Assembly: GCA_023427125.1 (NCBI GenBank)
Contig: JAEZBP010001060.1
Location: 1-5,742 of the forward strand
Direction: 5' to 3'
DNA length: 5,742 nucleotides
DNA from: Pseudomonadota bacterium
GTDB taxonomy: Bacteria > Myxococcota_A > Polyangia > Polyangiales > Sandaracinaceae
Shown: piece by piece, positions 1-5,148 of the stretch
Numbering within the stretch: the stretch's first letter is position 1
How the letters are laid out: each line of letters begins with the position of its first letter
Translations under genes and position numbers: made by a program
The notes under the pieces: model-generated
The model's input: the letters and a program-made list of their open reading frames with translations, nothing else
The model's database searches: none
What the model was told of the DNA's origin: nothing

Positions 1-50
1 CGACGAACTACGGCCTGCCCCTGGCGCCCTCGTGAATAATCCGGGCTGGG
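1..50 (+). repeat. Dispersed intergenic repeat, copy A
   Basis: Bases 1-47 match 5085-5131 in direct orientation at 44 of 47 positions (differences at 7, 36 and 37); carrying on to base 50 gives 46 of 50. The shared core reads CTACGGCCTGCCCCTGGCGC and continues through CCTCGTGA. The element sits in non-coding DNA upstream of a lipoprotein gene, as copy B sits upstream of an oxidoreductase gene. Copy A starts at the first base of the window, so its left edge may lie outside. No transposase or target-site duplication is visible. It could be a REP-like or other small dispersed element, or a conserved regulatory block. The identity is seen directly; the nature of the element is unknown. Confidence 0.8.
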
Positions 51-173
51 GCTTCCCGTCCCCCGGTGTCCAGTCGGCCGGAACCGCTCCGCTCGGCGTT
101 CCCCGCGCGGCGTGATTCTGCGACGGCCCTTCCAGCCCTCCGCCCATTCCCTCGCCGAGTGCCGGCCGGTGGG

Positions 174-188
174 TATGCTCCGCCGATG
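174..188 (+). promoter_or_regulatory. Candidate -10 box at leaderless-type start
   Basis: TATGCT at 174-179 matches the sigma70 -10 consensus at 4 of 6 positions, including the key TA and final T. It is followed by exactly 6 nt (CCGCCG) and the ATG at 186. That spacing would place transcription start at or beside the start codon, and no Shine-Dalgarno sequence precedes the ATG. No convincing -35 box is seen. The same layout is present before cutA. Confidence 0.4.
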
Positions 189-785
189 CTGCGGCCTCCG
201 TCGCTCTCGCTCTTCGCGCTGGTGATCGCGCTCGGCTGCGGCACCGGAGGCGCAGCGCCGAGCGGGCGCACGCTGCTGCCGCCGAGCGATCGGGACCCGC
301 TGCCCTTCACGCCGGCCCCCGAGATCGAGGGGCGCACCGACCAGACGGTGGCGCTCGCGGCGAGCGGCGGCGAGGATCAGGCGCGGCGCATGCTCCCGGC
401 CTTGCTCACGGCGGCCCGCGACGGCGACGAGCGCGCGCTCGCGCAGCTCCTCGCCGATGAGATCACGCTGGTCCAGACCCCGGACACGGCTCCCCGCCCG
501 CGCGAGGTGGTGATCGAGCGCGTGCTGCTCCTCGCCCGGCGAGCGCTGATCCAGCCGGACGTACCGGTCGAGGCGCTCGTCGACCTCGCGAACGCCCGCG
601 CCTCGCGCGCCGCGCAGACCTTCGAGGGGCGAGCGCTGCCGCGCGAGCTGCGACCGACCGACGTCGTGCTGGACGTCCCGCTCCTCGAGGCCGGCCGGGC
701 GCCGCTCCGCTCGATGCTCGGGTGGCATCTGCGCGGCACCATCGTCGTGCGCCCCGGCCCGGACCCGCGCATCGTCGGGCTGTGA
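186..785 (+). CDS. Predicted lipoprotein, possible NTF2/SnoaL-like domain
   Basis: This 199-residue protein is probably exported and lipid-anchored. A short basic N-terminus is followed by a hydrophobic stretch (about residues 5-16) and a lipobox ALGC ending at Cys18, then a flexible Gly/Pro/Ala-rich linker to about residue 65. From about residue 66 there is a folded domain. Its first helix (ALLTAARDGDERALAQLLAD, residues 72-91) resembles the opening helix of NTF2/SnoaL-like domains, and it ends in a strand pattern, GWHLRGTIVVRPGP, near residues 179-192. I assign that fold only tentatively and see no catalytic motif. The ATG at 186 is preferred to an in-frame GTG at 66 because it puts the lipobox at the normal distance from the N-terminus. 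The gene lies 33 bp upstream of cutA on the same strand, but cutA has its own candidate promoter. Function unknown. Confidence 0.75.
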   Translation: MLRPPSLSLFALVIALGCGTGGAAPSGRTLLPPSDRDPLPFTPAPEIEGRTDQTVALAASGGEDQARRMLPALLTAARDGDERALAQLLADEITLVQTPDTAPRPREVVIERVLLLARRALIQPDVPVEALVDLANARASRAAQTFEGRALPRELRPTDVVLDVPLLEAGRAPLRSMLGWHLRGTIVVRPGPDPRIVGL

Positions 786-806
786 CGTCGGGCTTCGACG
801 CCGGGC

Positions 807-821
807 TATGATGCGCGCATG
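807..821 (+). promoter_or_regulatory. Candidate -10 box of cutA, leaderless-type
   Basis: TATGAT at 807-812 differs from the TATAAT consensus at one position and ends 6 nt (GCGCGC) before the cutA ATG at 819. There is no Shine-Dalgarno sequence between them. The spacing matches that before the lipoprotein gene at 186, which supports a leaderless transcript. No good -35 box is visible; the region where one would lie overlaps the end of the preceding gene. Confidence 0.45.
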
Positions 822-1139
822 CAAGACGGACCGATCCTCGTGCTCTCGACCGCGCCGAGCGCGGAGGTGGGCGCGACCCTGGGGCGCGGGCTGGTCGAGG
901 CCAAGCTCGCCGCGTGCGTGAACGTCATCGGCGGCCTGCGCTCGATCTACGCGTGGGAGGGCGCGGTGCACGACGAGGCCGAGGTGCAGCTCCTCGTCAA
1001 GACGCGGCGCGCGCGCTTCGAGGCGGTGCGCGACTGGCTGCGCGAGCACCACCCCTACTCGGTCCCCGAGATCCTCGCGCTCCCGATCGAGGCCGGCGCG
1101 AAGAGCTACCTCGACTGGCTGGACGAGCAGACCCGATGA
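819..1139 (+). CDS. cutA: CutA divalent-cation tolerance protein
   Basis: This is a 106-residue CutA1-family protein, full length for the family (about 105-115 residues). CutA proteins are small trimeric ferredoxin-like-fold proteins, linked genetically to copper and other divalent-cation tolerance; the biochemical role is unsettled. Family signatures are all present: the N-terminal strand ILVLSTAPS (residues 6-14), AEAKLAACVN-like EAKLAACVN (27-35, with Cys33), YAWEG (44-48), EVQLLVKT (55-62), HHPYSVPEILALPI (77-90) and a C-terminal YLDWL (97-101). The start at 819 gives the normal N-terminus. Its TGA stop overlaps the ATG of the next gene (ATGA), so the two are probably cotranscribed and translationally coupled. 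Assignment is secure from the motifs. Confidence 0.96.
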   Translation: MQDGPILVLSTAPSAEVGATLGRGLVEAKLAACVNVIGGLRSIYAWEGAVHDEAEVQLLVKTRRARFEAVRDWLREHHPYSVPEILALPIEAGAKSYLDWLDEQTR

Positions 1140-1735
1140 AGCGCACGCACCGGAAGGATCTGCTGTGCTGGTCGCGCTTCGATGAGGCGCGCGACATCGA
1201 CTTCAACAGCTACGCGTGGCTGCGCCCCGAGGGCACGCTGCTGATCGATCCCCTCCCCCTCTCGGAGCACGACCGGCGTGATCTCGAGGCGCGCGGGCCG
1301 GTCACGCACATCGTGATCACGAACAGCGATCACGTCCGCGACGCCCCGGCGATCGCGGAGCGCTACGGCGCGACGGTCCTCGGCCCCGCGGGCGAGCGGG
1401 ACCGGCTCGGGGCGCGCTGCGATCGATGGATCGCGAGCGGCGAGATCCTGCCGGGCATGCAGGCGATCGCGCTCGAGGGCTCGAAGACGCCGGGCGAGCT
1501 CGCGCTCGTCCTCGAGGAGACGACGCTCATCACCGGCGATCTGCTGCGCGCCCACGCCGGCGGCTCGCTGCACCTCCTGCCGCCCGAGAAGCTCGCGGAC
1601 GCCGCCGAGGCGCGCGAGTCAGTGCGCGGCTTGCTCGCGCTCCCGAAGCTCGACGCCATCCTGGTCGGCGACGGCTGGCCGATCTTCCGCGGCGCCCGCG
1701 CCCAGCTCGAAGAGCTCGTCCGCTCTCTCCCGTGA
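1136..1735 (+). CDS. Metallo-beta-lactamase-fold protein with degenerate metal site
   Basis: This 199-residue protein has the order of elements of a small MBL-fold hydrolase. A strand-rich N-terminus (YAWLRPEGTLLIDP, 26-39) precedes HIVITNSDHVRDAPAIAERY (58-77), the equivalent of the HxHxDH region. Then come IASGEILPGMQAIAL (99-113), TTLITGDLL (129-137), equivalent to the bridging-Asp motif, and ILVGDGWPIF (175-184), equivalent to the C-terminal GHG motif. Aligned by eye, the first two histidines of HxHxDH are replaced (ITNSDH) and the C-terminal histidine is Asp; only the DH pair (65-66) and Asp135 remain. It may therefore be a non-metal or altered-metal family member. The ATG at 1136 overlaps the cutA stop by 4 bp, and this start gives a sensible N-terminus, whereas upstream in-frame sequence is only the cutA shadow. 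Substrate unknown. The gene ends 4 bp from the converging epmA. Confidence 0.8.
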   Translation: MKRTHRKDLLCWSRFDEARDIDFNSYAWLRPEGTLLIDPLPLSEHDRRDLEARGPVTHIVITNSDHVRDAPAIAERYGATVLGPAGERDRLGARCDRWIASGEILPGMQAIALEGSKTPGELALVLEETTLITGDLLRAHAGGSLHLLPPEKLADAAEARESVRGLLALPKLDAILVGDGWPIFRGARAQLEELVRSLP

Positions 1736-1739
1736 TCCC

Positions 1740-2948
1740 CTAGAGGCGCGACTGCGGCACGGCGAGCACCTGCTCGATGCTCGTGGCGCCGGTCATCAGC
1801 ATGACCAGGCGATCGAGCCCGAGGGCGTTGCCGCCGCACGGGGGCAGGCCCTCCTCGAGCGCGGCCAGGAAGCGCTCGTCGATCGGGTAGTCGTCGAGGC
1901 CGGTGCGCCGGCGCTCGGCTCGATCGCGCCAGAGCCGCGCCCGCTGCTCCTCCGGATCGATGAGCTCGCCGAAGCCGTTCGAGATCTCCAATCCGTCGAT
2001 GTACGCCTCGACCCGATCCGCGAAGCGAGGATCGTCGGGCGTCAGGCGCGCCAGCGAGGCCATCGACGCCGGCCAGCGGGTCAGGAAGACCGGCTTCGGG
2101 TAGCCGAGCCCGGGCTCGATCCGCTCGACCAGAATCCGAAAGAAGCGCTCCTCGTCGGGCAGCACCGCCTCGAGCGGCACCCCCGCGATGTGGCGGAACG
2201 CGTCCTCCACCGTGATGCGCTTCCATGGCGGCGCGACGTCCACCGTGCGGCCGCGCCCCGGGATCCGCGTCGAGCCGTCGAAGAGCGCGCGCGCCACCGA
2301 CGCGACCAGCTCCTCGGTGTCGCGCATGATCTCCTCGGATCCGGCGAACGCGCGGTACCACTCGACCATCGTGAACTCGGGCTCGTGCTGGGCCCCCTGC
2401 TCGCCGCGCCGAAAGCAGCGCGCGAGCTGGTAGATGCGGTTCAGCCCGCCGGCGAGCAGGCGCTTCATCTGATACTCGGGGCTGGTCACGAGCCAGCGCC
2501 GATCCCCGAGGCCGATCGCCTCCACCGCGGCGAGGTGCAGGTCGAGCCCCGGGCTCGGCACCGCGAGCGGCGTCTCGACCTCGAGGAACGCCCGCTCGTC
2601 GAAGTAGCTGCGCACCGCGCTCCGCACCGCCGCGCGCGCCTTGAGCTTCTCGAGGACGCCCCCGTCGTGCAGGCGCAGCCACTCTCCACCCTGGACGGGG
2701 AACGCGCGCGCCGGGCGCGACACGACCTCGATCTCGGTGGCTTCCAGCAGAGCCCCGGTCCACTTCCCGACCGCCAACACCCACGCGCCGAGAGGCGCCT
2801 CGAGCCCCGCGTGATGCAGCTCGAGGGTGCCGCTGGCGTCGACGAGGAGCGCGCGCCGAGGCTCGGTGGCGATCAGGCGCCCGCCCACCTTGGCGGTGAT
2901 CGGCGGCGCGAGTCGACGGAGGGCGTCGACCGGGTAGCGAACGGTCAT
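1740..2948 (-). CDS. epmA: EF-P--(R)-beta-lysine ligase EpmA (GenX/PoxA) with N-terminal extension
   Basis: EpmA is a class II lysyl-tRNA synthetase paralogue that activates lysine or beta-lysine with ATP and joins it to the conserved lysine of EF-P instead of to tRNA. In this 402-residue protein the catalytic part runs from about residue 97 to the end. It shows FLEVETP in motif 1 (121-127), TSPEYQMKRLLAGG (155-168), motif 2 as RCFRRGE (177-183) plus HEPEFTMVEWYR (188-199), the lysine-pocket region GLEISNGFGEL (319-329), and motif 3 GGNALGLDRLVML (372-384). No C-terminal or N-terminal tRNA anticodon-binding domain of a full LysRS is evident, but residues 1-90 form an extra region that looks OB-like (see findings). 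E. coli EpmA is about 325 residues. The ATG at 2948, 4 bp after the efp stop, is preferred to an in-frame ATG at 2981, which would overlap efp and add a Ser-rich peptide. It is the last gene of the presumed lipoprotein-efp-epmA operon. Confidence 0.92.
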   Translation of the reverse strand: MTVRYPVDALRRLAPPITAKVGGRLIATEPRRALLVDASGTLELHHAGLEAPLGAWVLAVGKWTGALLEATEIEVVSRPARAFPVQGGEWLRLHDGGVLEKLKARAAVRSAVRSYFDERAFLEVETPLAVPSPGLDLHLAAVEAIGLGDRRWLVTSPEYQMKRLLAGGLNRIYQLARCFRRGEQGAQHEPEFTMVEWYRAFAGSEEIMRDTEELVASVARALFDGSTRIPGRGRTVDVAPPWKRITVEDAFRHIAGVPLEAVLPDEERFFRILVERIEPGLGYPKPVFLTRWPASMASLARLTPDDPRFADRVEAYIDGLEISNGFGELIDPEEQRARLWRDRAERRRTGLDDYPIDERFLAALEEGLPPCGGNALGLDRLVMLMTGATSIEQVLAVPQSRL

Positions 2949-2952
2949 GCGC

Positions 2953-3516
2953 TCAGCGCTTGACGCGCTCGACGTACTCACCCGTACGCGTATCGATCTT
3001 GAGGACGTCGCCCTGGTTCACGAAGAGCGGAACGTGCACGACCTTACCGGTGGACACCTTGGCGGGCTTCTGCACGTTCGACGACGTGTCACCCTTGAAC
3101 CCGGGCTCGGTGTCGACGACCTCGAGCTCCACGAAGATGGGCGGGGTCACACCGATCGGGCGGTCGCTCCAGAACAGCACGTCGACCATCATGCCGTCGA
3201 GCAGGTACTCGGTCGTCTCGCCGAGCTGCTCCCCGCTGAAATTGATCTGGTTGTACGTCGACGTGTCCATGAAGACGTACTGGTCGCCCTCCGGATACAG
3301 GTACTGCATCTGGCGCTCCTCCATGTCCGCCTTCTCGAGCCTCTCGCCGCTCTTGAAGGTGCGCTCGAGGACCGACCCCGTGATCATGTTCTTGAGCTTC
3401 GTCCGCGTGAACGCCTGCCCCTTGCCCGGCTTGACGAACTGCGACTCGACCACCGTGTAGGGTGCGCCGTCGATGACGATCTTGAGGTTCTTGCGGAGGT
3501 CGGAGGTGTCGTACAT
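2953..3516 (-). CDS. efp: Translation elongation factor P
   Basis: EF-P binds the ribosome between the P and E sites and relieves stalling at polyproline stretches. The 187-residue length is typical. The N-terminal KOW-like domain (about 1-65) carries the tip loop FVKPGKGQAF (27-36), with Lys32 at the position of the modified Lys34 of E. coli EF-P. It is followed by the conserved LKNMITGSVLERTFKSGE (41-58), a central OB domain, and a C-terminal OB domain. The latter has VELEVVDTEPGFKGDT and the family-typical tail DTRTGEYVERVK (175-186). The lysine-type loop fits with the adjacent epmA, so the protein is probably beta-lysylated. No clear Shine-Dalgarno sequence precedes the ATG at 3516. The gap from the upstream lipoprotein gene is 37 bp and epmA follows after 4 bp, so one transcript is likely. 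Confidence 0.98.
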   Translation of the reverse strand: MYDTSDLRKNLKIVIDGAPYTVVESQFVKPGKGQAFTRTKLKNMITGSVLERTFKSGERLEKADMEERQMQYLYPEGDQYVFMDTSTYNQINFSGEQLGETTEYLLDGMMVDVLFWSDRPIGVTPPIFVELEVVDTEPGFKGDTSSNVQKPAKVSTGKVVHVPLFVNQGDVLKIDTRTGEYVERVKR

Positions 3517-3553
3517 GGCCGTCGTGAGAGGTAGAGCGCTGCGGCGCGGGAGG

Positions 3554-3973
3554 CTACTCCGCCGTGATGCGCTGGTTGAAGATGACGTTGCTGCCCGGCT
3601 GCGACGTCGTGGCCTGCCCCTCGGCCGTGACGATCACCACGAAGCGGGTCTGCGGCGTGGTCGCCGTCGCGCGCGCGGTGCGCGTGGCGGGGTCGTACTG
3701 CAGGTTGCTCGCCATCGTGTCCTGACCCTGCGCGTTCCGGAACCACATGACGAAGCGCCGCAGGTTCGTGCCGAGGCGCTCAGGGGGCGTCATGTGGCGA
3801 AAGGACACCGTGACGAGGCGGTTGCCACCCTCGATGCGCTCGACCTGAACCGTCCCCTCCGCGCCGGGGTCGCGGGAGGTGCCCACGACGTTGTAGGCCC
3901 ACGCTCCGCCGCAGCCGGACATGGCGAGCGAGAGCGTGACGGCGAGGAAGGCGATGGCGAGGTGTCGATGCAT
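3554..3973 (-). CDS. Small predicted lipoprotein upstream of efp
   Basis: This is a 139-residue protein with a signal peptide: MHRH, a hydrophobic run (about 5-18) and the lipobox MSGC ending at Cys21, followed by Gly-Gly, so a lipid-anchored envelope protein is likely. The mature part looks mainly beta: alternating stretches GTVQVERI, RLVTVSFRHM, RRFVMWFRNAQGQ, TRTARATATT, TRFVVIVTAEGQ and SNVIFNQRI. It recalls small periplasmic beta-sandwich lipoproteins, but I cannot assign a family. The ATG at 3973 has an AAGGA Shine-Dalgarno-like sequence three bases upstream and a sigma70-type promoter just before it. It is probably the first gene of a transcript that continues into efp and epmA; whether it has anything to do with EF-P is unknown. 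Confidence 0.75.
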   Translation of the reverse strand: MHRHLAIAFLAVTLSLAMSGCGGAWAYNVVGTSRDPGAEGTVQVERIEGGNRLVTVSFRHMTPPERLGTNLRRFVMWFRNAQGQDTMASNLQYDPATRTARATATTPQTRFVVIVTAEGQATTSQPGSNVIFNQRITAE

Positions 3974-3976
3974 GGG

Positions 3977-3984
3977 TCCTTCTT
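3977..3984 (-). promoter_or_regulatory. Shine-Dalgarno sequence of small lipoprotein
   Basis: On the minus strand the sequence AAGAAGGA ends three bases before the ATG at 3973. It is purine-rich and complementary to the 16S rRNA tail, though the spacing is short. It is the only clear ribosome-binding site in the window and supports that start codon. Confidence 0.55.
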
Positions 3985-4000
3985 TCCGGAGCCCGGCCCG

Positions 4001-4029
4001 CTTGTATGCTGTGCGACTTTCCGCGTCAA
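4001..4029 (-). promoter_or_regulatory. Sigma70-type promoter of lipoprotein-efp-epmA operon
   Basis: Read on the minus strand, TTGACG (4029-4024) is a 5-of-6 match to the -35 consensus. A 17-bp spacer separates it from TACAAG (4006-4001), a 4-of-6 match to the -10 box. Transcription would start near 3993-3995, giving a leader of about 20 nt that contains the AAGGA ribosome-binding site. Both boxes and the ideal spacing are seen directly; use of the promoter and its reading through to efp and epmA are inferred from the short gaps between the genes. Confidence 0.6.
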
Positions 4030-4130
4030 GCAGAGGCTCGGCGCCCGTTGAGCGGCCATTGTGCCCGATCCGGGCCGCGAAGGGCAGCGCCCTCGCGCAC
4101 GAAAAGGCGACTTCTCGGGCCCGCGGAAGC

Positions 4131-4159
4131 TTGCTCGGGCGGCCCCGCCGGGCTACGCC
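4131..4159 (+). promoter_or_regulatory. Weak candidate promoter of TPR gene
   Basis: TTGCTC (4131-4136) and TACGCC (4154-4159) are separated by 17 bp, the optimal spacing, and the second box ends 8 nt before the ATG at 4168. The box matches are poor (3 of 6 and 2 of 6). It is included because GGGCTA at 4150-4155 recurs before other starts in the window (803-808, 5127-5132). Confidence 0.2.
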
Positions 4160-4167
4160 GGGCGCCG

Positions 4168-5049
4168 ATGCGGGAGGTCGACGAAGAGATCCGCGAGATC
4201 AAGAAGGAGATCATCGAGTCGCGCGGGCTCATCATCAAGACCAACAACCTGACGAACGCGCTGGCGGCCGACATCAAGTCGATCGCCAAGCGGCAGGCGG
4301 GCTACGAGCGGCGCTTCAACTGGAACAGCTGGATCGCCTACGTCCTCTTCGCCACGCTCTCGTTCGTCGGGCTGAAGCTCGCGTCGGACGCGCGCATCCG
4401 CGAGATCGAGGGCGAGAGCGAGGAGCTGACCGGCGAGGTGCGCGAGCTGCGCCGCGAGCTGGCCGAGGAGAGCCGCCGGGCCGAGCGCCGCGGGCGCGCC
4501 GAGGCGACCGCCGCCACGTTCTACCGGCTGGTCCGCGAGCGCCGGCGGACCGAGGCCGTCGAGCGCTGGCCGGAGGTCCGGCGCGAGCAACTCTCGCGCG
4601 CGGAGGCGGCGTTCTTCCGCGACACGATCGATCGCTTCCACCTCGATCTCTCGGTCGAGGCCTACCAGAGCGGGCTCGATCTGATGCGCACGGGGCGCTA
4701 CGCGGAGGCCGCCGAGGCCTTCCAGGAGTCGATCCGCCTCAAGGAAGAGGGCACGCACATCCCGGCGGTGAAGTACGAGCTGGCCCAGGCGCTCCGCCAC
4801 CTCGATCGGCACGCCGAGGCGAGGGTGCTCGCCCAGCAGGTCGTCGAGCAGACGATCGACCGGGAGCTGCAGGACGACGCGCTGCTGCTCTACTCGCGAT
4901 GCTCGGAGGACCTCGACGACATCGACGAGGCTCGCAACGCCCTGCGCACCTACCTGCGCCGGTGGCCGCGAGCCGCCGAGAGCCGCGCGGTGCGCCAGCA
5001 CCTGGCCGAGCTCACCCGCCGCGCCATCCGCGGCAACGTGAGCGAGTAG
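4168..5049 (+). CDS. Membrane-anchored coiled-coil/TPR protein
   Basis: This is a 293-residue protein in four parts. A charged, helical N-terminal segment (1-50) is probably cytoplasmic, because K/R residues (KRQAGYERRF) abut the next segment on that side. One transmembrane helix follows (about 54-71, WIAYVLFATLSFVGLKLA). A Glu/Arg-rich coiled coil comes next (about 76-112). The C-terminal domain has about three TPR-like helical hairpins: AYQSGLDLMRTGRYAEAAEAF (from 165), VKYELAQALRHLDRHAEARV (201-220) and DALLLYSRCSEDLDDIDEAR (237-256). The layout resembles CpoB/YbgF-type envelope proteins, but with an uncleaved anchor instead of a signal peptide. TPRs imply a protein-binding scaffold role; no partner is evident. 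The ATG at 4168 is chosen because upstream in-frame sequence is low-complexity and crosses the divergent promoter. The gene is divergent from the lipoprotein-efp-epmA operon. Precise function unknown. Confidence 0.8.
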   Translation: MREVDEEIREIKKEIIESRGLIIKTNNLTNALAADIKSIAKRQAGYERRFNWNSWIAYVLFATLSFVGLKLASDARIREIEGESEELTGEVRELRRELAEESRRAERRGRAEATAATFYRLVRERRRTEAVERWPEVRREQLSRAEAAFFRDTIDRFHLDLSVEAYQSGLDLMRTGRYAEAAEAFQESIRLKEEGTHIPAVKYELAQALRHLDRHAEARVLAQQVVEQTIDRELQDDALLLYSRCSEDLDDIDEARNALRTYLRRWPRAAESRAVRQHLAELTRRAIRGNVSE

Positions 5050-5053
5050 GCTC

Positions 5054-5080
5054 GGCTTGCTTCGGGCCTGTGACCAAGCC
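5054..5080 (+). terminator. Weak hairpin after TPR gene
   Basis: GGCTTG (5054-5059) and CAAGCC (5075-5080) form a perfect 6-bp stem with a 15-nt loop, starting 5 nt after the stop codon. There is no U-tract behind it, so it is at best a weak or factor-dependent terminator, or a chance inverted repeat. Confidence 0.25.
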
Positions 5081-5084
5081 TCCT

Positions 5085-5134
5085 CGACGAGCTACGGCCT
5101 GCCCCTGGCGCCCTCGTGACGAATCCGGGCTAGG
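5085..5134 (+). repeat. Dispersed intergenic repeat, copy B
   Basis: This is the second copy of the element at 1-50, in the same orientation, 46 of 50 identical. It lies wholly in the gap between the TPR gene and the oxidoreductase gene. Its right end carries the candidate -10 box and part of an inverted repeat that copy A lacks. Near its left end ACGAG (5087-5091) can pair with CTCGT (5113-5117), giving a weak possible hairpin around the most conserved core; in copy A that stem is one base weaker. Confidence 0.8.
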
Positions 5135-5138
5135 ATTC
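5121..5138 (+). promoter_or_regulatory. Inverted repeat overlapping candidate -10 box
   Basis: GAATCC (5121-5126) and GGATTC (5133-5138) are perfect 6-bp inverted arms around the 6-base centre GGGCTA. TAGGAT (5131-5136), a -10-like box, overlaps the right arm and ends 12 nt before the ATG at 5149. The dyad could be an operator or a small hairpin. Promoter use is inferred; no -35 box is apparent. Confidence 0.35.
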
Positions 5139-5148
5139 GGGCTCGGCC

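Noticed and set aside
33..40. AATAAT preceded by TG in repeat copy A as a promoter
   Set aside because: The TG spacing is wrong for an extended -10, no -35 box is present, and copy B does not keep it (changes at the two bases that create it).
66..185. N-terminal extension of the first lipoprotein from a GTG at 66
   Set aside because: It would bury the lipobox 58 residues into the protein; the ATG at 186 gives a normal signal peptide.
8..337. Minus-strand open frame whose last residues (HEGARGRP) match the end of another minus-strand frame at 5092-5655
   Set aside because: The shared ending is only the translation of the repeat core; the rest of both frames is the antisense of real genes with low-complexity Arg/Gly/Ala composition.
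1363..2784. 473-codon minus-strand open frame, the longest in the window
   Set aside because: It is Arg/Ala/Gly-rich, shifted relative to epmA and runs antisense into the MBL gene; epmA explains the stretch with clear class II synthetase motifs.
2949..2981. Upstream ATG for epmA overlapping efp
   Set aside because: It adds a Ser-rich peptide with no family resemblance; the ATG at 2948, 4 bp past the efp stop, is a typical operon spacing.
2947..3534. Long + strand open frames opposite efp
   Set aside because: They are antisense shadows of efp, which is identified beyond doubt by its PGKGQ loop and C-terminal signature.
4006..4167. 54-residue N-terminal extension of the TPR protein
   Set aside because: Low-complexity, unlike the charged helical start from 4168, and it overlaps the promoter of the divergent operon.
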